A stretch of 60,000 nt of DNA from Apostichopus japonicus (Eukaryota; Echinodermata; Holothuroidea; Aspidochirotida; Stichopodidae): positions 11,930,484 to 11,990,483 of the forward strand of contig NC_092564.1 in NCBI RefSeq assembly GCF_037975245.1. The letters are read 5' to 3'. Position numbers and translations under genes: made by a program. The number at the start of each line of letters is the position of its first letter. Position 1 is the stretch's first letter. Shown one piece after another: positions 35,601-47,390 of the stretch. The notes beneath the pieces are model-generated. The model did no database searches and was not told where the DNA came from. It saw nothing but the letters and a program-made list of their open reading frames with translations.

Positions 35601-35784
35601 AGGCTGAAGAAGTTCCATGATATAGTTTGTACAGAGTTACACATTCCACTCATTCCAAGCAACCATGACAACATCAAAATGAAGCTAATTGGTGTCTTAG
35701 TTTAGTGGCATGAGATGCTAATTAATGAAGTCTGTTTTTGTGCTAAATTATTAAGACATGGTACCTTAGTTTATTGGTATTAGT

Positions 35785-37045
35785 TTTTAGCTCATACCAG
35801 CATGCTGGTGTGAGCTATTGTTACAGTGCGGCGGCGTCTATCACTCTATCACTCTATCCGTCAACAATTGGTAAAACCGCTCCCACTTGCACAGTGTTTA
35901 ATGGAATTTCATGAAACTTGGATACAAAGACCATTGGGTATAGGGCCATCAGAGATGGTCCGAAATTTGGGGTCAAAGGTCACTTGTGGGCCGTAATGGG
36001 CCATTTTGTGGAAATACGCCAAATGCTTCTTCTCTTACAGATTCCATGGTACAATGTTGAGGGTTTGTCACGATAGTACTATGGAAGTTTTACCTTCAGG
36101 GTGTTCATGAATTTGAGATCAAAGATCAACTAGCGGTCTTTTATGGCCCGGGCCGCAGCCCTATATTTTCAAATTACTTCCGTTCGTACAGTGTATGGCC
36201 AGTTATAATTAAACTTGGTCACAACGTTCCTCGGGATAAGGGTTACGAGGGGTGTTCGGAAAATTTAGGTCAAATGTCATTTAGGGTTCATCGGGGGTCA
36301 TTCTTTGTAATAATTTCAAATATCTCAATCTCCTCAAGATTTTGATGGATCACATTCAAAGTTGAACTGATGATTGTTTGATTGTGTATAAATAAGGTGA
36401 TGCCTAATAATTTTTGTTCAAAAGGTAATTAATTACAATTAATCCACATTGTTTAAAAAAATATGAGCCTTCACCTTTTTGCCAAAGCTCCTTTAATTTG
36501 TCTCCCAGTCTCTGCAGTGTTTGTTTACATTTGTGGTTAAGCTCTGCAGAGGCTGTTAGTGGAATTAAAGCAGGACTGGGAGTTGTTATTAACTGTTGAA
36601 CTGTAAGCATGAGAGCCCTATAGCCAATCAGCACTTGCCGATTCTTAGAAGTCTTTGAGCCTGAGGTATGTAGGCAGCCAGCCAAAATTTTGGGAAGGCA
36701 TGCTTGTGAAGTTATGTCTGCTCAGGTAGGTAGAGGGGAGAAAGTTTAGGGTAGGTCAGTGGTACTGTTTGAGAGAGTGGGTAAAATAGGATTTAAAGGG
36801 GGGAAAACAGGAATTATAGCCAGTGGTGTGGCCAGGATTCTGCTAACGGAGGGGGGGGGGGGTTATTGCCGTTTTGAGCTAGGGGTATACTGTAAATTTG
36901 TCTTTGAACCTAAAATGTTTGGCCTCATGGGCCCAAAATAGGTGGAATCTGAAAAATGGCCTGAAAGTTGGTGGGCCATAAAGTTTTGTGGGCCCTACAT
37001 TTTTGAGCTCGAAAAGGTATGAGCTCTGCACCATTGGTGCTCTAG
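35785..37045. mobile_element. Dispersed element inserted in the minisatellite
   Basis: The left part begins AGCTCATACCAGCATGCTGG and the right part ends with GGTATGAGCT, CACCATTGGTGCTCTAG, giving a 10-bp inverted end match (AGCTCATACC/GGTATGAGCT). It interrupts the minisatellite phrase TTAGTTTATTGGTAT...TTAATTAGTGTTGTCTG. The interior holds a DR1-like GGGTCAAAGGTCA (35970-35982) and, near 36.82 kb, a GTGTGGCCAGGATTCTG plus G-run typical of a small MITE. No protein was recognised. Confidence 0.55.
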
Positions 37046-38493
37046 TTAATTAGTGTTGTCTGTTTTGTGCCAAATGTTGGAGACATTGTGCCTTAGCCGG
37101 TATTTGGTGTTGCCTGTTTTTATGCTAAATGTATAAGACCTCAGCCTTAGCCTATTGGAACCAGTCGGTAATTGGTGTGGTGTGTTTGTATTAAATTGAT
37201 AAGTTCTGCCTTAGTTTATTGATATGAGTTGCTAATTAGTGTGGTCTGTTTTGTGCTAAATTAATGAAACCTGTTGCCTTAGTTTGTTGGAATGAATTTG
37301 TAATAAGTATTTTGGTTGTCTTAAAGTAATAAGACATTGTCCCTAGTTTGATGGAACGAGTTGGTATTTAGTGAGGTCTTTTTTGAGAGTTGTTCAAACC
37401 AGTGTCCAATAACTTCTACTGACCCATATTATTCCATTTCTTTCACAAATTGCCCCTCTAGAAGAGTGCACATCTTTTGTCTCACAGCTGACAGTTTGGT
37501 TGTTAACAGGGTTTGACTTTTTTACTTTTGCTGATACTTTGAAGAAAAGTGACTAATTTGTTATGTATTCCTCTCCTTTCATCAGAGATCTGTGGCCAAT
37601 GTTGCTCAACAAGCTTGGATCCAAAATGATACCGTGAGAGGAAACGTTCTGTTTGGTAATGATCTCAACTACACCAAATACAAGATCCTTCAAGCCAGTC
37701 TTGTCCTCTCAACAGTTGATTGTTGTCAAGATCAGTGCTAAATGTAGGAGACACTGTGCCTTAGCCTGTTGGAAACATTCGGTATTTGGTGTTGTCTGTT
37801 TTTTTGCTAAACCTACGAGACACTGTGCCTTAGCCTGTTCGAACCAGTCGGTATTTGGTGTGGTCTGTTTCGTGATAAATTAAAGAGACATTGTGCCTTA
37901 GTTTGGTGGAATGAGTAGCTAATTAGTGTGGTCTGTTTGTGCTTAATTGAAGAGGAGTGCTGTGATAATTTGTTGGTAATTAGTGTGGTGTGTTTGTATT
38001 AAATATATAAGTTTTGCCTTAGTTTATTGATATGAGTTGCTAACTAGTGTGGTCTGTTTTGTGCTAAATTAATGAAACCCGGTGCCTTAGATTGTTCGAA
38101 TCATTTTGTAGTTAGTAATTTGGTTTCTTAAATTGATGATTGTTGCCTTATATTGTTGGTAAGAGTTGCCAACTAGTGTGGTCTGGGTTGTGGTAAATTA
38201 AAAAGACAGTTGATTGTTGTCAAGATCAGAAAACTCAAAGATGAGCTGATTTGATGGAAAAACACCAGCTAAGCTGGAAAGCTGCAATATACAGTCAAGG
38301 TTAGTCACAAGAAAGAAAGGTTCCTAAAAATGTAATATATATTTACTTGTGTTTCCACCAGTAAAGTTTCAATCACAGCCTAAACTTTGTTGTAATTAGT
38401 TGCTTATTAGTGTTTAATGTTTTGTGCTAAATGTACGAGACTAACTTTGAAGAAAATTTGCTAATTTCTTTTGCATTCCTCTCCTTTCATTAG
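37046..38493. repeat. Diverged minisatellite region
   Basis: Decayed copies of the 62-bp unit (GCCTTAG, GTTGGAA, GGTATTTGGTGTGGTCTG, GTGCTAAAT) surround ABCC fragment B. A longer block (TCCTCTCAACAGTTGATTG plus CAAGATCAGTGCT) at 37.71-37.74 kb also occurs at 34.93-34.97 kb and partly at 38.21 kb. This indicates that larger pieces were duplicated. Confidence 0.7.
37586..37741 (+). pseudogene. ABCC/MRP transporter exon fragment B (Q-loop)
   Basis: After a pyrimidine tract and CAG it encodes RSVANVAQQAWIQNDTVRGN followed by VLFGNDLNYTKYKILQAS. This is the MRP-family Q-loop block (family form GSVAYVPQQAWIQNxTLRxNILFG), in which the Q of PQQAW contacts nucleotide and Mg. It runs into repeat sequence and a stop (TAA 37739-37741). 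The conserved Pro of PQQ is replaced by Ala. Confidence 0.75.
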
Positions 38494-38526
38494 GGATCTG
38501 AGGATTATGTTGGTCAACAGCTAACT
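38494..38526 (+). pseudogene. ABCC exon fragment C (third degenerate copy)
   Basis: CTCTCCTTTCATTAG, then GGATCTGAGGATTATGTTGG TCAACAGCTA, is a short diverged copy of the start of fragment B, with the same acceptor context. It reads GSEDYVGQQLT and then stops. Confidence 0.5.
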
Positions 38527-38783
38527 TTTTGACATAGCGCCACCCCATCATCCTTCAATCTATTACTTACCCGCCATTTACAAAACGTACGCGTCCTTGA
38601 ATACCAACACAACGCTACCGAGTACACTTTTGATTCATAGTGTGTCTCTTCACAAGGAGTTCCTATTCTTTCCGTCTGCCGTCTAAGGCTGGAGACTAAT
38701 TCTTTCTGGTAAGTGAAGTCTATGATCAATTTCATTGTATAGAAGCCATTTAAAACCCGTAGGGAAGGGGCTGTTTTGCCAAT

Positions 38784-39700
38784 ATGACAACCCCTTACCC
38801 ACCTATAACCGCCCCCCTAGTCAAAAACCTAAACCTCTCTGATTTTGGCATAGACATTAATGACTGGATCCCTGTACAAAAAAGACAAAGTCCAAACTCC
38901 GTTGAAATAAACCCATCTCCTAACTCCAAACCAACCACCAAAAAGTCCGCTCAAACAATCATTGTATCAGGCATCTTACCAGAACTATGAAAAAACCCAA
39001 TAACACTTGCTAAACTAATCAATGAAGAAAAAACCAAATGCCATGATCTCATATATAAACCATCTTTGTAGTAACAACATCCTAATCACCCCATATGACC
39101 CTAAATCTGCAAATATCCTCCTGAAACCATAGAATAAACTAGGCAACCCCAAACCAAGAATCCCCCAAAAAGTAAGACAAAGAAACTTCTCCGTAGTACC
39201 CTGTGGCATAAACCCTGAAATTCAAATCAAAGATATTGAACAAGAACTCAAAGACCAAGAATACATCCCCAATACAACTTAAAGACTCATTAGTCATTCC
39301 ACAAACAATCCAACTTGGAAAGTAAAAATAACGTTTGAAGAACAAGAACCTCAACAATCCCTAATCAAAGAAGGTTTCTACTTAGGATACTATAAACACA
39401 AAACAGAAGAATACCACAAACCCCCCCCCCCCCAAATCACTCAATGTTTCAAATGTCAAATTTTTGGACACACCCACCATACCTGCAAAAAATCAAACCA
39501 GATGTCTCAGATGTGGCAAAAACCACAGAGTTGAAGACTGTCCCAAACCAAAAGAAAACATAATGTGCCAATTGCTCAGGGACTCATGCCGCCCTTTCCA
39601 AAGGATGCCCAAAATTTAAAGAAGCTAAAACTGAAGCTAATAACAAACAACAACAACAAAGAACTTATGCGAATGTAACCAAATCTACCCCTAAAATTGA
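38784..39700 (+). pseudogene. LINE ORF1 (gag-like) remnant
   Basis: Begins MTTPYPPITAPLVKNLNLSD and reaches three retrotransposon-type zinc knuckles near 39440-39610. It is broken by several stops and frameshifts. A C run at 39420-39432 interrupts it just before the first knuckle. Confidence 0.7.
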
Positions 39701-39925
39701 AATAAGAAATAAAATCGCCACTGAAAAAAAACTTAATATCGCAACCTTTGTAATTGAATTAGTACAATTAACCTTCCAAAAAGCCGACATTAATATTAAA
39801 TCCGACGACCTTGCCAGTTATGCCACCATGTTAACACTAAAACACCTAAACTTAAATATCCCCAAAACTGTAATTATGGAACATCTCCACCAACCTTCAG
39901 TATTTAGCCCTCCTCAATCACCTAC

Positions 39926-40479
39926 ATGACAAGCACACTCCCTCCTTTGGTCAAGTTCCTCCACCTAAACATCAACAGTATCCTTCCAAAATTAAGCCTC
40001 CTACTTAGTATATTCACCAACCACTCCCCGGATATCATTTCGTTAAACGAAACTAAACTAAATACAGATTCCCACCTTAGCATCTCTGGTTACCAAACTT
40101 TCAGACACGATATATCTCGCTCTATGGGAGGAGTACTTATTGCTGAAAAAAACAACCTCAAAGCCACTCTCCTCTCAAATCCAACCAAAACAAACAATTG
40201 AAATTGTACTCGAAAAAGACAATAAACCGCTCCACATTATTAGCTATTATAGTCCCCAAATGAGCCCATATCCACAATAAAAAAGTTCTAATGAAAATAC
40301 AATACTACTAGGAGATCTAAATGCCCAGCACATTATTTTTGGTAGCACCAAAATATCTGAAAAAGGCATTTCCCTCTTAGAAATATGTGATAAACACAAC
40401 TTAACAATAATTAACCAAAATACCAAAACTAGGATAAACCCAGTAAACAATAATACTGAACTAATTGACTATGCCATAA
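39926..40479 (+). pseudogene. LINE ORF2 endonuclease, 5' part
   Basis: It encodes FLHLNINSILPK, DIISLNETKLN and MGGVLIAEKN, matching the N-terminal blocks of LINE AP-endonucleases (N of LNINS and E of NETKL are catalytic-type residues). A frameshift lies near 40200. The frame ends at TELIDYAI, where the foldback element was inserted. Confidence 0.8.
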
Positions 40480-40639
40480 TAGACCGGCAGCCCAGAGCAC
40501 TTTGATCAAACGAACGAGGTACCAATATCTGAGTATTGGAACATTTGTGGAAAAACCCAGTATATCCAAAAGTGGACGTCTGCCGTGGTCGCTCTGCTGC
40601 ATGTGGCCCATGGGGCCGGTTAAAGGGGGCCAAAAAATG

Positions 40640-41870
40640 CATCTGATCAAACGAACGAGGTACCACTTGAAACCAATGTCAACTTAATGCATGAATGCCA
40701 CATAGTACTGAATGGCCCATGACAGACAAATTTTCTGCTGCAAAGGGCCCGCCAGACGCCCCAAAAGGGCCCCTAAAAATGCATCTGATCAAACGAACGA
40801 GGTACCACTTGAAACCAATGTCAACTTAATGCATGAATGCCACAAAGTAATGAATGGCCCATGCCAGACAAATTTTCTGCTGCTAAGGGCCCGCCAGACG
40901 CCCCCAAATATGGCCCAAATGCCCATTATCGTAGCATTGACCCAGATTAAATATGCAAGGTACCACTCAAAACCGGTTTGGAATGTTCGGGTTGACCATA
41001 CAGACTATGGAAATAATCATGCCAGACAAATTTTCTGCTACAAAGGGCCCGCCAGACGCCCCAAAAGGGCCCCTTAAAATGAATTTGATCAAACGAACGA
41101 GGTACCACTTGAAACCAATGTCAACTTAATGCATGAATGCCACAAAGTACTGAATGGCCTATGCCAGACAAATTTTCTGCTGCTAAGGGCCCACCAGACG
41201 CCCCCAAATATGGCCCAAATGCCCATTACCGTAGCATTGACCCAGATTAAATATGCAAGGTACCACTCAAAACCGGTTTGGAATGTTCGGGTTGATCTTA
41301 CAGACTATGGAAATCCTCATGCCAGACAAATTTTCTGCTACAAAGGCCCGCCAGACGCCCCAAAAGGGCCCATAAAAATGCATCTGATCAAACGAACGAG
41401 GTACCACTTGAAACCAATGTCAACTTAATGCATGAATGCCACAAAGTACTGAATGGCCCATGCCAGACAAATTTTCTACTGCTAAGGGCCCGCCAGACGC
41501 CCCCAAATATGGCCCAAATGCCCATTAGCGTAGCATTGACCCAGATTAAATATGCAAGGTACCACTCAAAATCGGTTTGGAATGTTCGGGTTGATCTTAC
41601 AGACTATGGAAATCATCATGCCAGACAAATTTTCTGCTACAAAGGGCCCGCCAGACGCCCCAAAAGGGCCCATAAAAATGCATTTGATCAAACGAACGAG
41701 GTACCACTTGAAACCAATGTCAACTTAATGCATGAATGCCACAAAGTACTGAATGGCCTATGCCAGACAAATTTTCTACTGCTAAGGGCCCGCCAGACGC
41801 CCCCAAATATGGCCCAAAATGCCCATTATCGTAGCATTGACCCAGATTAAATATGCAAGATACCACTCAA
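40640..41870. repeat. About 300-bp tandem units, left arm of the foldback element
   Basis: GATCAAACGAACGAGGTACC occurs at 40645, 40787, 41087, 41386 and 41686, so the period is 299-300 bp after an initial 142-bp half-unit. Each full unit holds two copies of a TGCCAGACAAATTTTCTGCT half-unit followed by AGGGCCCGCCAGACGCCCC. Small reading frames across them are repeated without sign of selection. Confidence 0.9.
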
Positions 41871-42257
41871 AACCGGTTTGGATCCACACAAAAACAATAT
41901 TAAATGCAAAGGTACTTTCCGCAGAGTAAAGAACTGCCAATGCAAGACAAATTTTCTTCTGCATAGGTCCCACCAGATAGAAAGAATAGGTGGCCCAATG
42001 TGGCCCTATATATGGGTCTAAAGAATTGGATATATGTGCCTTGTAACATGACATTTCAAGCTCATGATTATATTGTTTCCAGCATAAATTGGAGTTACTG
42101 TACACAAGACCAGTGTTTTATCTTATTTAGCTATTCGCTGCTCTAAGCAAAGTAAAGATAACACTTTCACCTAAGCCTCTAAATATTTTGGGATTTGCTG
42201 GCCTGGGCAAAAATTACAGTTCCCCACATTATAATTCTAACACTCTGAGGAAGAGTC

Positions 42258-42482
42258 TTGCCTGGCTTGGATCCACAGAACTACGGTTGGAAGAGCAAGA
42301 ATGGGTGCTACAGCCCTGACTGGTTTGAGGGACCGGCTCTCCCAGATCATCTATTCCAAGAGGGGGAACTGAGCGAAGATTTTCAAAGTAGCCGACCAGA
42401 CGTGGCTTCCGAGTTTGATGGCGATGATTCAAGTACTGAACCATCTTGGAGTGATGACTCCGACAATGAAACATTGATTTGA
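42258..42482 (+). other. Acidic 74-codon open frame in the middle of the foldback element
   Basis: It reads LDPQNYGWKSKNGCYSPDWF, EGPALPDHLF, then an acidic Ser/Asp-rich end (FDGDDSSTEPSWSDDSDNE) before TGA. It has no ATG at its start; an in-frame stop lies at 42246. The composition is more protein-like than the surroundings. It could be the last exon of a lost transposase or accessory gene; the family is not recognised. Confidence 0.35.
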
Positions 42483-43038
42483 GCTTCCATTGTCTTTTTA
42501 GAATCAAGTTCATGGGAATACTTAATTTTCATAAACTTAGAGATCTGTCTGAATGGCAAATGCAGTGTCTTTTTACAATGCACACACTCCAGTGTTTAAT
42601 CACTGTCAAGAGACATGAATTCTCAGTTCTTATACTTCGAACCTAACATGTGTCATGTTCAGAGTAATCACATAATGATCTTTTGTTACTATCTTTGCCA
42701 ATTATGATTTTAGTACATTTTAAACTAGCAAGATGACTTTCTTCAAAGGTAAAAGATCCCTTCATAGATGAAAACAAAAACCCTCATCTAGCATTCATAT
42801 TTCTGAAAAATGGATGCCACATCTATTTGTTGGACTTGTTACAAGCTATTCGAATTGAATTAGTGTAATGATGGAAGTTCTAAAAGACCAAGATGGAGTA
42901 ATATACGCCAATTACTCATTTTATATTTTGTATCAGGGAATGGAGTCATACGTGGTGATATCAGTATTTGTTTGTTCAATCTTAGCATTTTAAGTCCTTT
43001 AAAGAGTGTACCTAGCATAAAGGTACATATACATTTCT

Positions 43039-43131
43039 ATGCTTCAATTATGTATCTTTTAAAAACCATATTGGACAGTTTCAACTTGAAACTGTCCAAT
43101 ATGGTTTTTAAAAGATACATAATTGAAGCAT
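43039..43131. repeat. Perfect 46-bp palindrome with 1-nt spacer
   Basis: Bases 43039-43084 are the exact inverse complement of 43086-43131, with a single C (43085) between them. I checked all 46 pairs. It would form a near loopless cruciform or hairpin. Confidence 0.95.
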
Positions 43132-43719
43132 TACTTTCAACCCAAACCTTTATCGTTAAGTACACGTTATAAAGCATTTTCACCATTGTTTGATAATTGT
43201 TTCTTTGTCTGAGCTTAAGAAACAAAACAATCTCTTTTGTTCGACTACATGTATGTCTTAAGATGACACTTGAGCGTTCTTTCTCAAGATTTTAAACTTT
43301 GTAGATTTACAATGCTAACGTAAACACAGTGTTTTAAGATACAAAATGATTTTTGGTTTCTTATTTACAATTCATAAACTGATTTTAATCTGCTCCAATG
43401 TTTCCAGCGAAACAAAGTAACTGTCAAGTTAAACACTGCTCACGATACAAAGTACTGACTGGATAAAAGGAAAAAGAATAGATAAAAGGAACAAGAATGG
43501 ATTTGAGAATGCATTATAACTGTCAGGATCTCCCTCAAAGACTGAGTTCGCGTCATTTTTGTTTTGCTCAATGAAATGTTCAGTAATTGATACACCTACT
43601 AGTATACTAATCTCATTATTCCATTGGCCTATGTAGCGGGAAGGAATTTGAATAATTCAGGATGTTCTTGATTGTTATAGATTGGTTTCTTGTGGCATCT
43701 TAACTATTTAAACTGCATA

Positions 43720-44750
43720 TTTCTTTTACATGTGGAGGGCCTTTTGCAGAAGAAAATTTGTATTGCATTGGCATTTCTTTACTCTGTGGAATGTTACAAA
43801 TGTCATGTCACAAGGCACATATATTCTGCATCAATATACAATCCATTAGGCCCATATAGGGCCGCATTGGGCAACCTATTCTTTCTATCTGGTGGGACCT
43901 ATGCAGAAGAAAATTTGTCTTGCATTGGCAGTTCTTTAATCTGTGGAAAGTACCTTTGCATTTGATATTGGTTTTTTTGTGGTACCAACTATGATTGATC
44001 ATAGCCCATTTGGGGGCCCTTTTTTTTAGTGTGTCTGTTGGCCCCTTTGTAGCAGAAAATTTGTCTGGCATGATTATTTGCATAGTCTGTAAGATCAACC
44101 CGAACATTCTAAACCGGTTTTGAGTAGTACCTTGCATATTTAATCTGGGTCAATGCTACGATAATGGGCATTTGGGCCATATTTAGGGGCGTCTGGAGGG
44201 CCCTTAGCAGCAGAAAATTTGTCTGGCATGGGCCATTCATTACTTTGTGGCATTCATGCATTAAGTTGACATTGGTTTCAAGTGGTACCTCGTTCGTTTG
44301 ATCAAATTCATTTTAAGGGGCCCTTTTGGGGCGTCTGGCGGGCCCTTTGTAGCAGAAAATTTGTCTGGCATGATTATTTCCATAGTCTGTAAGGTCAACC
44401 CGAACATTCCAAACCGGTTTTGAGTGGTACCTTGCATATTTAATCTGGGTCAATGCTACGATAATGGGCATTTGGGCCATATTTGGGGGCGTCTGGCGGG
44501 CCCTTAGCAGCAGAAAATTTGTCTGGCATGGGCCATTCATTACTTTGTGGCATTCATGCATTAAGTTGACATTGGTTTCAAGTGGTACCTCGTTCGTTTG
44601 ATCAGATGCATTTTTAGGGGCCCTTTTGGGGCGTCTGGCGGGCCCTTTGCAGCAGAAAATTTGTCTGTCATGGGCCATTCAGTACTATGTGGCATTCATG
44701 CATTAAGTTGACATTGGTTTCAAGTGGTACCTCGTTCGTTTGATCAGATG
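43720..44750. repeat. Tandem units, right arm of the foldback element
   Basis: Inverse copies of the left-arm units: GGTACCTCGTTCGTTTGATC and AGCAGAAAATTTGTCTGGCA recur. The right arm holds fewer full units than the left. Its innermost copies (43.73-44.1 kb) are more diverged than the outer 598 bp. Confidence 0.85.
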
Positions 44751-44910
44751 CATTTTTTGGCCCCCTTTAACCGGCCCCATGGGCCACATGCAGCAGAGCG
44801 ACCACGGCAGACGTCCACTTTTGGATATACTGGGTTTTTCCACAAATGTTCCAATACTCAGATATTGGTACCTCGTTCGTTTGATCAAAGTGCTCTGGGC
44901 TGCCGGTCTA

Positions 44911-46920
44911 TAACCTCAAATCACCTTGCAACTAAAACTCATTCTATTCAAATCCTAGAAGATGACCTAATCAGTGACCATTTTCCACTCCGGCCTTTTT
45001 GAGCTAGACATAAATAACAAATTAACGTATAATTACAATAAAACAGACTGGACATCATTTAAAAAGGAACTCATAACAAACAACACTATCCCCAATTACC
45101 ACAACAACAAGCTTAATTTCATCGGCATATATTGTGACAGCATTGCCCAACATATCTTCAATACCTTCAAAAAACACTGCCCCTTAAAAACAAAATGTAC
45201 AGAAACCGAAAACTAAATAGGAATATTCTTACACTAATTAACTCAGACGTCGCCTACATAGAACCTATATGATCTCCCCAGATCCAACTCTAAAAACCTA
45301 AATTAACCAACTTAAAAAACAAATAAATAGACAAATATTGGCGGTCGCCCAAAACCGAGTCCAAAACATATGGGATTCAATCATTAATGACAAAACCCCA
45401 AAACACTTTTGGAAAAATTAAAAAAATATCATAAACCCATTACAACCCAAACACAGGTAATACAGACCAATGCCTTAGAGATAAAGTAGGTAACCTGATC
45501 ACAAAAACTTAAGACCAAGAAAAGCTGATTGAATCGTACTTGAAAACTATATTCAATATCTTAGATGGCCCTCCATACGATGACAGATTCCAACACGAAA
45601 TAGACCGTACAATTATCTGTAATGCAACCAGCTTTATCCCCGACTTCTAAGGATGTCTCAACAAAAGCATCCCTCTACTCGAAGAAATAGATATAAACAA
45701 TTGGTATTGTGCCACTAAGTATGCAAAAATGCCTCCTCCCCTGGTCTTGACAACATAAATGACCTAATGCTAATAGATTCCCCACTGTCGGCCTCCGATA
45801 CTCATTAATTCTCATATTTTCCCATTATTAAACGAACTCCTTATTTCCAAACCCTGTGGAAATCTGCCAAAATTATTTTAATACCGAAACTAAGTAAAGA
45901 CACACCAAAATTCAAAACTATCGACCAATTAGTCTCCTGCCAGCCTTAGGTAAGATTTTCGAAAGAATTATAGAAAGCTGCACCAGAACCCACCTAGAAC
46001 AAAATAATCACTTTGCCTGTATCAATCAGGCTAATTCCGTGCACACAAACCTACAATAAACCAAACTTTCCGCCTTTCCGAAGAAATTTGCATCGGCTTC
46101 ATTAAAAAACATGATACCACTGCCCTCTTCTTGATGCCGAAAAGGCGTTTGACAAAACTTGGTACAATGGCATAAGAATTTAACTACTTAACTTTAATCT
46201 CCCCTCCAATAACACCAGACTTCTTTCCTCTTTCCTTAGTGAGCGCAATGCAAAAATATGCTACAAAAACCAACAATCAAAACCTATTCCACTTTGTGCA
46301 GGTACTCCACAGGGCACTGTTCTCAGCCCCCTCCCCTACACCCTATTTGTTAATGATTTGAACATCCCCCCTATTTAAATGCAACTATAGTCAGTACACT
46401 GACGACATAGCCAGTCTTTCAACACCTCAATCACTGCTACTCCTAATGCAACCTTCCTCTGTACCACTTTCGATAGCAAATTATCGTTTAATCGACATTG
46501 TAACAGAACTGCAGGACGCTGCTGGTCCCAACCTAAATCCATTCAAATCCTCTCACACAAATATAACTTCCCTCCAAAAACCATTATCCAAATCTATAAA
46601 TCCAAAGTAAAACCGATTCTCAGTTACGGGAGCATCTCCCTGCTTACCATCTCTAATCCCAATAAAAAAATTAATCCACACCACAGCTATCGACTCGCAC
46701 TCAAAATCCCTACCTATATTGCTACTTTGTACGTTCTCCGTGCAGGAAACACAAAATCTACTTTCACCCAACTTGAAGAATTCAACACCAAGTTATTCAT
46801 AAACAACCTCGAGAACGACCTTTTGATTGAAGACCTCCCCCTGGAATACAAAGTCGCAACAACTCACTACTCACAAACCAAACCCTTTCTGTATTCACAA
46901 TTGTTACTACTTTAAAGTCT
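44911..46920 (+). pseudogene. LINE ORF2 endonuclease end and reverse transcriptase
   Basis: It resumes the endonuclease after the insertion (TSNHLATKTHSIQILEDDLI, then SDHFP with the catalytic-type SDH), then RT motifs at about 45.9-46.4 kb, and a C-terminal tail around 46.7-46.9 kb. It is broken into many frames. Confidence 0.8.
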
Positions 46921-47390
46921 CATTCCATTAAAAAAATCCTTTTCTAAATGGGTCCATGCCCCGACTCCAAGTATACTTATATATACAGAACAAAACAAGC
47001 AACTCCAACAATGACCGATTGATGAAAACATAAAGTAGCAACCACACCCTTACCAAACAATAGAAACCACAACCACTCCCTACCCAAACAATAGAAACCA
47101 CTTCGTCTCCACAATCCTCAGTACTCAGAAATTCCTCTCCTTTAGAAATTCCTCCCTAATGGCTCTTCGACTCCGACCTCGGGTATGATTATGGCTATCC
47201 TGTCCAATGTAAATAAATAAGACTTCATTTACCAGCAATTCCCTGACTGAACATAGACAACTTTTCCAAGAAAAATAAAAAAATGTCTATTCTATAAAAA
47301 CAAACTTATTATCCCCCGTAGGACCTCTCGCCAGGTCGACCAGGGGTTAATCTCCTTTTGATTTGATATCAACAACAACAAACACAAAAC

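Larger units (their letters stand above)
40480..44910. mobile_element. 4.43-kb foldback DNA transposon with 598-bp or longer arms
   Basis: The ends TAGACCGGCAGCCCAGAGCA and its inverse are flanked by TAA on both sides (40477-40479, 44911-44913). Deleting the element plus one TAA restores the host LINE reading A-I-T-S-N, which supports the boundary. Position x in the left arm pairs with 85390-x in the right arm, without indels, for at least 598 bp; one difference was noticed (near 40999). TAA (TWA) duplications suggest the PIF/Harbinger group, though no transposase was recognised. Arms consist largely of tandem units; the middle (about 42.1-43.7 kb) is single-copy. Confidence 0.9.
38560..47390 (+). 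mobile_element. Decayed Jockey/I-type LINE, interrupted by a foldback element
   Basis: In order: an ORF1 remnant (38784-39700) with CCHC zinc knuckles (CFKCQIFGHTHHTC, then CANCSGTHAALSKGC across frames); an AP-endonuclease region (39926-40479, resumed 44911-45000, ending LISDHFP); and reverse transcriptase (about 45.7-46.5 kb) with YRPISLLPALGKIFERII, LLDAEKAFDKTW, GTPQGTVLSP and the catalytic QYTDDIAS. The 3' tail is CAA-rich (about 47373-47390). Many frameshifts and stops make it inactive. The 4.43-kb element at 40480-44910 sits inside the endonuclease region. Both outer ends are approximate. Confidence 0.85.

Noticed and set aside
40502-41850. Several 60-140-codon frames in the left arm (and their mirror in the right arm) as a protein family
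   Set aside because: They are translations of the 300-bp tandem unit. They recur only because the DNA is repeated and shows no start, domain or codon bias.
43039-43131. A microRNA precursor
   Set aside because: A perfect 46-bp stem with a one-base spacer has neither the loop nor the bulges of a natural pre-miRNA. A template-switch or artefactual palindrome is more likely.
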